Shown: positions 59,089 to 64,000 of the stretch, piece after piece
Layout: every line of letters starts with the position of its first letter
How positions within the stretch are numbered: the first letter of the stretch is position 1
IMG/VR virus record: IMGVR_UViG_3300013132_000018
Coordinates: 62,001-126,000 of that record
Direction: 5' to 3' (one strand)
DNA: 64,000 nt
DNA from: a virus
Made by a program: the position numbers and the translations under genes
Notes under the pieces: generated by a model
Database searches by the model: none
Told to the model about the DNA's origin: nothing
What the model saw: the letters and a program-made list of their open reading frames with translations, nothing else

Positions 59089-61095
59089 ATGAACTCCAAA
59101 ACCCGGCAGAGCAACATCCGGCCTGGCGTGGTCATCGGCACACGGCTGCCGGGGCAGGTGGTCGAGGTGAAGATGGAGGGCGATGGCGAGGTGGTGCGCT
59201 GCGTGTGGGCGGCGGGCATCATGTGTGGCCTGCTGGGCTTCCGGCTGACCCACATTCCCACCATCAACACCCGCGTGCTGGTCCTGCATTCCGGCATGGA
59301 GCACGACTTCATCATCGGCACACTGCCCGCCTTGATCGTGGATGGTGTCCAGCCTGATCGACGGGTGACTGGCAATGGCGCCGCCGACTACACGCGCACC
59401 GAACCCTTCACCGCCCGGCTGGACCCAGAGGAGGCCGGCTATCTGGACCATCGTCCGCCGGTGGATCTGGTTGAAGGCGAGATTGACCTGTCCAACCTGC
59501 AGGGTGTCGGGCTGACGCTGCTGCGCCGGCTGGTGTCGCTGCAGGCCGGCGACCTGGCCCGGGTGGAGTGTCACCTGCACGACGACATGGTCCGGATCAT
59601 CAGCGACGCCTTCAAGCACTACACCGCGTTCGGGGAGCACAGCATCACCAACGACGGCGGCCGTCTTAATGTGGTCTGGCATGGCACCAGCCGGGAGCAC
59701 GAGGCGATGGGCCGGATGCGGGAGAACGATCCGCTGGTGAATCTCAAGGACGGTGACACCGTGGACCAGACGGATGTGGATCCGGAAAAGGATGATGGTC
59801 GCTGGCGCTTCAGCCAGTATGTCGGCTGGCTGGGCAATTTCGTGAACATGTTTGTCACGGACCCGGTGAACCAGATCGGCCGGCTGGCTGAGGACGCGTT
59901 CCGCTCGGGCAAGGCGCGCGTGCATGTGGGCAACGACGGCGCCATCCTTCTGCAGTCGGTCAGCGACATCGTGCTGGAGAAGGTGGTCCGCATTCCGGTG
60001 CCCGTGCCGCTGCGGCGCGAGGACAGCGGTGACGGCAACCGCACGGACGACCCGGCGGCCAACTACGAGTTCCTCAAGGCCTGGCAGCCCTCCGACCAGA
60101 ACAACGTGTTCGAGATGGCCTTCCAGTTGCGCGAGTATGCCCGCTGGCTGTCCGCCACCCACAGCCTCGCCCGGTTCCACCAGTTGAACCGGGAGTGGAA
60201 GGTGCCCAGCGAATCACAGACTCCGGCCCCGTCGCTGGGCGCCGATGAGGTGGACCGCAAGCAGGCCAACCTGCCCACGGCGTCCGCCAGCGTGGCGGCA
60301 TGGCGGCTGGCCTACTCGGCCATCCGGATCTTCCGTGATGGCTCCATCCAGACTGTGGATGCCTACGGCAACAGCACAACAACCACCAAGACGGGTGTTC
60401 TATTCGACACGCCCCGGGACTTCACCTTCGTGGCGGGAGGCTCGTTCAATGTCCTGGCCGCGCGCGACATCAACCTGGTGGCGCAGAAGGATGTGGGCAT
60501 CACCGCCGCCAAGGGGGCGGTGCGGGTGAAGGCGGAGACGGCCCTGCAGATGTTCGTCAAAACTGGCCACGCCGTCATCGAGACCACCGGCACCTACCTG
60601 CTCAAGCTGATCGGCGCGTTCAAGATCGGCACGCGCATGGACGTGTCGAAGGAAGGTGACATGATCCTGCGCGGCACGCTGCACGCCGAGACCGCCTACG
60701 TTCAGGGCGATGTCATCGCGCGCTACATGGCCCATGCGACGCCGCTGGCTGGACCGTGGAACCACTACAACCATGTCGGCATCTCTGGCCCGCCGCCTAT
60801 GCCAGTTGGACAGCCGGTCCAGGACGAGTTCAAGTTTCCCGCCAGCCACCCCGGAGAGGCGCTTTACGAACCCTACGGCCAGCAGATGCTTCGGCGCGGT
60901 GAACTGGGCGGAACTACAGCCTGGAACCTGGCGGACAACGCCGTGGAAGGAAAGGGTGCACCCTGGCCGGGCAGCAATCAATGGAAGCAGGCTGATGGTG
61001 GCGACGCCCTCAACACGCCTTCGACCGAAGCGGCACCGGCCGCCAAACCTCAACCCTTGACCAGCGCGCCCGTCGTGGTGCGCTCACCTGCATGA
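59089..61095 (+). CDS. Baseplate spike protein
   Basis: ATG 59089 (TTG 59077 possible) gives 668 residues. The N-terminal domain (GVVIGTRLPGQVVEVKMEGD, LVLHSGMEHDFIIGTLPALI) reads as an OB-fold of gp5/VgrG type. The middle is mostly soluble. The C-terminal third shows a repetitive strand pattern (GGSFNVLAARDINLVAQKDV; GAVRVKAETALQMFVKTGHA; GTYLLKLIGAFKIGTRMDV) of the beta-helical spike and ends with a proline-rich tail. Penetrates the envelope on contraction. Confidence 0.75.
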   Translation: MNSKTRQSNIRPGVVIGTRLPGQVVEVKMEGDGEVVRCVWAAGIMCGLLGFRLTHIPTINTRVLVLHSGMEHDFIIGTLPALIVDGVQPDRRVTGNGAADYTRTEPFTARLDPEEAGYLDHRPPVDLVEGEIDLSNLQGVGLTLLRRLVSLQAGDLARVECHLHDDMVRIISDAFKHYTAFGEHSITNDGGRLNVVWHGTSREHEAMGRMRENDPLVNLKDGDTVDQTDVDPEKDDGRWRFSQYVGWLGNFVNMFVTDPVNQIGRLAEDAFRSGKARVHVGNDGAILLQSVSDIVLEKVVRIPVPVPLRREDSGDGNRTDDPAANYEFLKAWQPSDQNNVFEMAFQLREYARWLSATHSLARFHQLNREWKVPSESQTPAPSLGADEVDRKQANLPTASASVAAWRLAYSAIRIFRDGSIQTVDAYGNSTTTTKTGVLFDTPRDFTFVAGGSFNVLAARDINLVAQKDVGITAAKGAVRVKAETALQMFVKTGHAVIETTGTYLLKLIGAFKIGTRMDVSKEGDMILRGTLHAETAYVQGDVIARYMAHATPLAGPWNHYNHVGISGPPPMPVGQPVQDEFKFPASHPGEALYEPYGQQMLRRGELGGTTAWNLADNAVEGKGAPWPGSNQWKQADGGDALNTPSTEAAPAAKPQPLTSAPVVVRSPA

Positions 61096-61862
61096 TCCCC
61101 TGCAATCAAGTCATCAGCCAGACCTTCGCCCTCATCAGTTCGGCACAGGCGTTCACCAATCCCCAGGCCACGGCGCTCGACAACCTCAAGTCCCTGACCA
61201 GCGGGCGCATCCTGGTGGTGGATCAGTTGATCCTGCAGTTGGATCCACTCGACCCGGACTATCCGGTCAAGCTGCTGAACCTCAACACGCTCAAGACCAA
61301 CCTGGTCAACATGGTGGGCGGTCAGAACTATGCCAACTTCCAGAACTCCCCCATCGGGCAGTTCCTGGCCTACACGGATTTCCTGAGCGGCAAGCGCAGC
61401 AGTTTCCCGGCGGAGCTTTCTGCCATCGCCGGCACAGTGCCGGGTTCGGCGGTGCTGGCCGGGGCCACGTTCTTCACGGTGCTGTCGGTGGCCGGCGCCT
61501 GGCCGCACTTCAGCAGTGAACTCTGCGAGGAGGTTGATCCATCCGATCCCTGTGCCCACGTTCACGGCATGTTCGGAGCCGTGCTGGGCGAGTTCAACCA
61601 GAACCTGTCCAACATGCTGTCCTGGATGTCTGGCGATTGGCTGCTGCAGAGTGTTGAGGCGGCGATCCAGAAAGTGCAGGAGTTCGTCCAGCAGGTGCTG
61701 GGCAAGATCGTTGAGGGCTTGACCAAAATGACGGAAGCCTTCATCAAGGCGGCGAACCACGGCGTGGCCAAGCTGCTGGAAGCGCTGAAAATCGACCCGT
61801 GCATCGCGAGCCTGCTGCACGCGGTTGGAACCCAGCAGTTGCGCAACGTCCTGGAAGTCTGA
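61092..61862 (+). CDS. Baseplate-like protein
   Basis: 256 residues, overlapping the spike gene by 4 bases. Mostly helical with hydrophobic stretches (VVDQLILQLDPLDPDYPVKL; SAVLAGATFFTVLSVAGAWP; a C-terminal VAKLLEALKIDPCIASLLHA). Position between the spike and the chaperone-like pair suggests a baseplate or tail-hub component. Family not recognised. Confidence 0.5.
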   Translation: MIPCNQVISQTFALISSAQAFTNPQATALDNLKSLTSGRILVVDQLILQLDPLDPDYPVKLLNLNTLKTNLVNMVGGQNYANFQNSPIGQFLAYTDFLSGKRSSFPAELSAIAGTVPGSAVLAGATFFTVLSVAGAWPHFSSELCEEVDPSDPCAHVHGMFGAVLGEFNQNLSNMLSWMSGDWLLQSVEAAIQKVQEFVQQVLGKIVEGLTKMTEAFIKAANHGVAKLLEALKIDPCIASLLHAVGTQQLRNVLEV

Positions 61863-61875
61863 CGTATCCAAGCCT

Positions 61876-62571
61876 ATGACTGAAACCAAGCCCGTAGCCG
61901 ACGTGCTGGGCGGCGACCGTGCCGACCTGGAGATGCAGCAGAGCGCCACCACCGCCGATGCCGTGAAGGCGTTTCTGAAGGAAAAGCAAGGTCAGGACGC
62001 CGCGCCCGAGAGCGCTGGCTCCCGAACCCGAATCACCCCCGACGACAGCTTTGACCAGCTTCCACCTGACGCCCTCCGGGAGGAGGCGCTGGCCGCGCAC
62101 GAGAAGCTGGTCGTGACGGAGGACCAGAAGATCAGGTTCCTCAAGTCCCTGCTTAACGATGAGCGGTTCACCGACCAGACCAGCCTGTTCAACGGACAGC
62201 TTCTGGTTGAGGTGCGCTCCCGCAACCTGGCGGAGCAGCGCTGGATTCTGGACCTGCTGGCCGCGGACATCGCCGACGGGCTGATCGACAAGGACTCGCC
62301 GGTGATCGCCTTTACCCGGTTCCAGTATTACGCGGCGCTCCTGATGGTGCGCCGGATCAACACCCAGACGTTCTCCGACCTGGAGTTCGATCCGGCTCAG
62401 GACGTCAAGGCGCGCAAGGAGAAGTTCCGTCAGGCGGTCGAGGCCAAGCTGCACCAGATGAGCGGACCGCGCTGGCAGGCGGTGCTCAAGGCCATGTCCC
62501 GGTTCGAGGCGTTGTGCGCGAAGCTCAACGAGGAGGCGATCAACGAGGATTTTTGGAAAACCCGCGCCTGA
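61876..62571 (+). CDS. Tail assembly chaperone-like protein
   Basis: ATG 61876 (14 bases after the previous stop; an earlier in-frame start overlaps it) gives 231 residues. Acidic helical N-terminus (TTADAVKAFLKEKQGQDAAP) then FLKSLLNDERFTDQTSLFNG, LLAADIADGLIDKDSPVIAF and EALCAKLNEEAINEDFWKTR. Located directly before the tape measure with a second frame overlapping its end, the classic arrangement of tail assembly chaperones. Function inferred from position. Confidence 0.6.
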   Translation: MTETKPVADVLGGDRADLEMQQSATTADAVKAFLKEKQGQDAAPESAGSRTRITPDDSFDQLPPDALREEALAAHEKLVVTEDQKIRFLKSLLNDERFTDQTSLFNGQLLVEVRSRNLAEQRWILDLLAADIADGLIDKDSPVIAFTRFQYYAALLMVRRINTQTFSDLEFDPAQDVKARKEKFRQAVEAKLHQMSGPRWQAVLKAMSRFEALCAKLNEEAINEDFWKTRA

Positions 62572-62966
62572 GGCTGCTGTTCCTTGCCTGGCTGCGGGGT
62601 TACATCAAGGCAGACTACCAATACGGAGTCCGTTCACGGATCCGCGAGGAACTGGCCATGCGCGCCGTTTCCCGGGAACTGGAGGCCGGACACCTGGCCG
62701 AGATGGTCAGCCTGCGGCAGGCTACCTTGCCGCTGGTCAACCCGATGGCCCGGCAGAACGCCTACACGTCCACGGGGCGGATGCTGGAGCGGCTGCAGGC
62801 CATGCGCAAGATGATGCCCATCAACCGGGTGAAGGACATAGGGTCGGTGGAGGAGTCCATGCGGGAGATCCGTCAGATGGGGGCAGCCCTTAAAGTTTTG
62901 CAGGCGTCCAACCTTTCTGCCAAGCTGGAGCAGATCGCCGAAGCCGGTCAAGAACAAGACCTGTGA
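62553..62966 (+). CDS. Tail assembly chaperone second product, possible -1 frameshift
   Basis: This frame is -1 relative to the previous gene and overlaps its last codons. GATTTTTGGAAAACC at 62548-62562 is a T/A-rich slippery-looking run, so a fusion is possible. Alternatively a TTG at 62553, or GTG at 62514, with GAGG upstream, starts it independently. 137 residues; helical (RIREELAMRAVSRELEAGHL; MLERLQAMRKMMPINRVKD). The usual two-product chaperone design makes -1 slippage plausible, not proven. Confidence 0.55.
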   Translation: MENPRLRLLFLAWLRGYIKADYQYGVRSRIREELAMRAVSRELEAGHLAEMVSLRQATLPLVNPMARQNAYTSTGRMLERLQAMRKMMPINRVKDIGSVEESMREIRQMGAALKVLQASNLSAKLEQIAEAGQEQDL

Positions 62967-62969
62967 ACC

Positions 62970-64000
62970 ATGCTGCCGTTTGACGCACCAAATCCCTACG
63001 GCGGGTATTTCAACTTTGACCAGTTGTCCACGCTGGCCAACGGGCCGCAGAACTTTGGTCCGGGCATGGCGCCGGGGGTGATGGGCGCGATGGGGATGGG
63101 ATCGGGCGGCTTCAATCCCACCCGGTCGGAGTTCATCCAGAACCAGGTCCAGCGCCGCTACAACGACGAGTTCATGTCCTACGTGCTGCGCTCGGATGAG
63201 CGGGCCGGCGTGTTCCGCTCCATGCTGATGAAGCAGATGACGGGCGGGGATCTCAAGAAGCAGGCCGAGATCACCAAGCTGTTTGGCGGGCAGGACAAGT
63301 TTGCCGAGGTGTTCTCCTACGCGCTCAACCGGCCTGAGATCTCCTCGTTCGTGGGCGGCAGCATCAAATCGCTGGGGGTGGGATCGCTGGCGGTGACCAG
63401 CAGCGGCATGGTGCTCAACAACCGAGGCTTCTCGGGTGAGGGGCTGATGCAGACCGCCGCCGCCCAGGGCGTGTTCCGCCATGTGCAGAGCCAGTTCTAC
63501 CACCCGTCCGGCGGCGCCAATCTACGCATGACCCAGGGGATGAACATGGACCAGATCGGCGGCATCATGACCCTGGCCAGCGAGCAGGGTGCGTTTGCCG
63601 GCCTGAACCTGGGCAAGTTCAAGAACGGCGCGCTGACCTTCAACAACGGCTCCCTGGACAAGATCACGGACACGGTCAAGAACGCGGCCAAGGCCCTGGG
63701 CCAGATCATCGACGTGTATGGCGACGGCAGCGTGGCGGAACTCATGCAGAAGGCCAACCGCATCACCGGACTCAACTTCTCCCGGCCGGAGCATGTGGAC
63801 CTGATGCGCCAGCGGCTGCAGAACATGCGGACCTACTCCACCATGTCCGGGGTGAATCTGCAGACGGTGATGGACATGGCGGCAACGGGGACGCAAAACC
63901 TGCAGGGATTGGGATTCTCGCCCATCGCGGCTGGTGGGCTGAGCGAGGCGGCCACCCGCAATGCCCTGCTCAACTTCAACAGCCAACGCGCCAACTCCGG
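62970..64000 (+). CDS. Tape measure protein, N-terminal part (cut by window end)
   Basis: ATG 62970 opens a frame still open at 64000 (about 343 residues visible). The start is glycine/methionine-rich (GMAPGVMGAMGMGSGG), then helical repeats: ALGQIIDVYGDGSVAELMQK with NRITG, a motif of tail-tape proteins, plus glycine-rich loops. It follows the chaperone-like pair by 3 bases, as tape measures do. Full length is unknown. Confidence 0.75.
   Translation, partial: MLPFDAPNPYGGYFNFDQLSTLANGPQNFGPGMAPGVMGAMGMGSGGFNPTRSEFIQNQVQRRYNDEFMSYVLRSDERAGVFRSMLMKQMTGGDLKKQAEITKLFGGQDKFAEVFSYALNRPEISSFVGGSIKSLGVGSLAVTSSGMVLNNRGFSGEGLMQTAAAQGVFRHVQSQFYHPSGGANLRMTQGMNMDQIGGIMTLASEQGAFAGLNLGKFKNGALTFNNGSLDKITDTVKNAAKALGQIIDVYGDGSVAELMQKANRITGLNFSRPEHVDLMRQRLQNMRTYSTMSGVNLQTVMDMAATGTQNLQGLGFSPIAAGGLSEAATRNALLNFNSQRANS

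Noticed and set aside
1-64000. tRNA genes, CRISPR arrays and insertion sequences
   Set aside because: No cloverleaf with a standard T-arm, no regularly spaced identical repeats, and no transposase motif was seen; this was judged by eye, so a covariance search could still find a divergent tRNA.

Overview
The window is a single gene-dense segment of a GC-rich tailed bacteriophage with a contractile tail (myovirus type). All convincing genes lie on the plus strand. They are packed head to tail, very often with 4-base stop/start overlaps (ATGA, GTGA, TTGA) that suggest translational coupling. No large terminase, DNA polymerase, RNA polymerase beta subunit, tRNA or convincing portal gene is visible, so this is only part of a much larger genome. 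The sequence does not name the host; ribosome-binding sites are bacterial in style.

Layout: (1) 1-9.75 kb holds small accessory genes, mostly uncharacterised, including an HD-domain (SpoT/MESH1-like) hydrolase, a Lar-like zinc protein and a MYG1-like DHH protein. (2) 9.75-16.8 kb holds a glycosyltransferase, an HELGH metallopeptidase-like protein, a C39-like cysteine peptidase and a 781-residue protein with an ATP-grasp-like region. This part is punctuated by strange 5-base-periodic intergenic tracts and a recurring hairpin/CTTTTAGC element. (3) 16.8-20.7 kb holds the N-terminal half of a bacterial-type RNA polymerase beta-prime subunit, fused to a polyvalent-protein pyrophosphatase domain and interrupted by an intein immediately after NADFDGD. 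(4) 20.7-23.5 kb holds a run of signal-peptide/membrane proteins resembling a lysis cassette. (5) 23.5-33.7 kb holds an HNH nuclease, glycine-rich virion-like proteins, a tail-fibre module, a dNMP-kinase-like enzyme, and a membrane PAS protein / coiled-coil membrane protein / response-regulator receiver trio. (6) 33.7-36.7 kb holds the C-terminal half of beta-prime, with a second intein in the trigger loop. (7) 36.7-51.3 kb is the head module: glycine-rich internal proteins, an 856-residue protein of unknown family, prohead protease, scaffold-like protein, decoration protein and major capsid protein. (8) 51.4-64 kb is the neck/tail module: connectors, a giant 1459-residue tail sheath carrying a discoidin-like domain, tail tube, spike, baseplate-like protein, a tail-assembly-chaperone-like overlapping pair and the start of the tape measure.

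How it may work together: the two beta-prime halves would rejoin, with a beta subunit encoded elsewhere, into a phage multisubunit RNA polymerase. Both inteins occupy catalytic elements, so splicing should be required for activity. A VKxA tetrapeptide recurs near the N-termini of many structural proteins and also lies between the pyrophosphatase and polymerase parts of the fusion. It is a candidate prohead-protease site, which raises the possibility of a packaged, proteolytically matured polymerase. That last step is inference.
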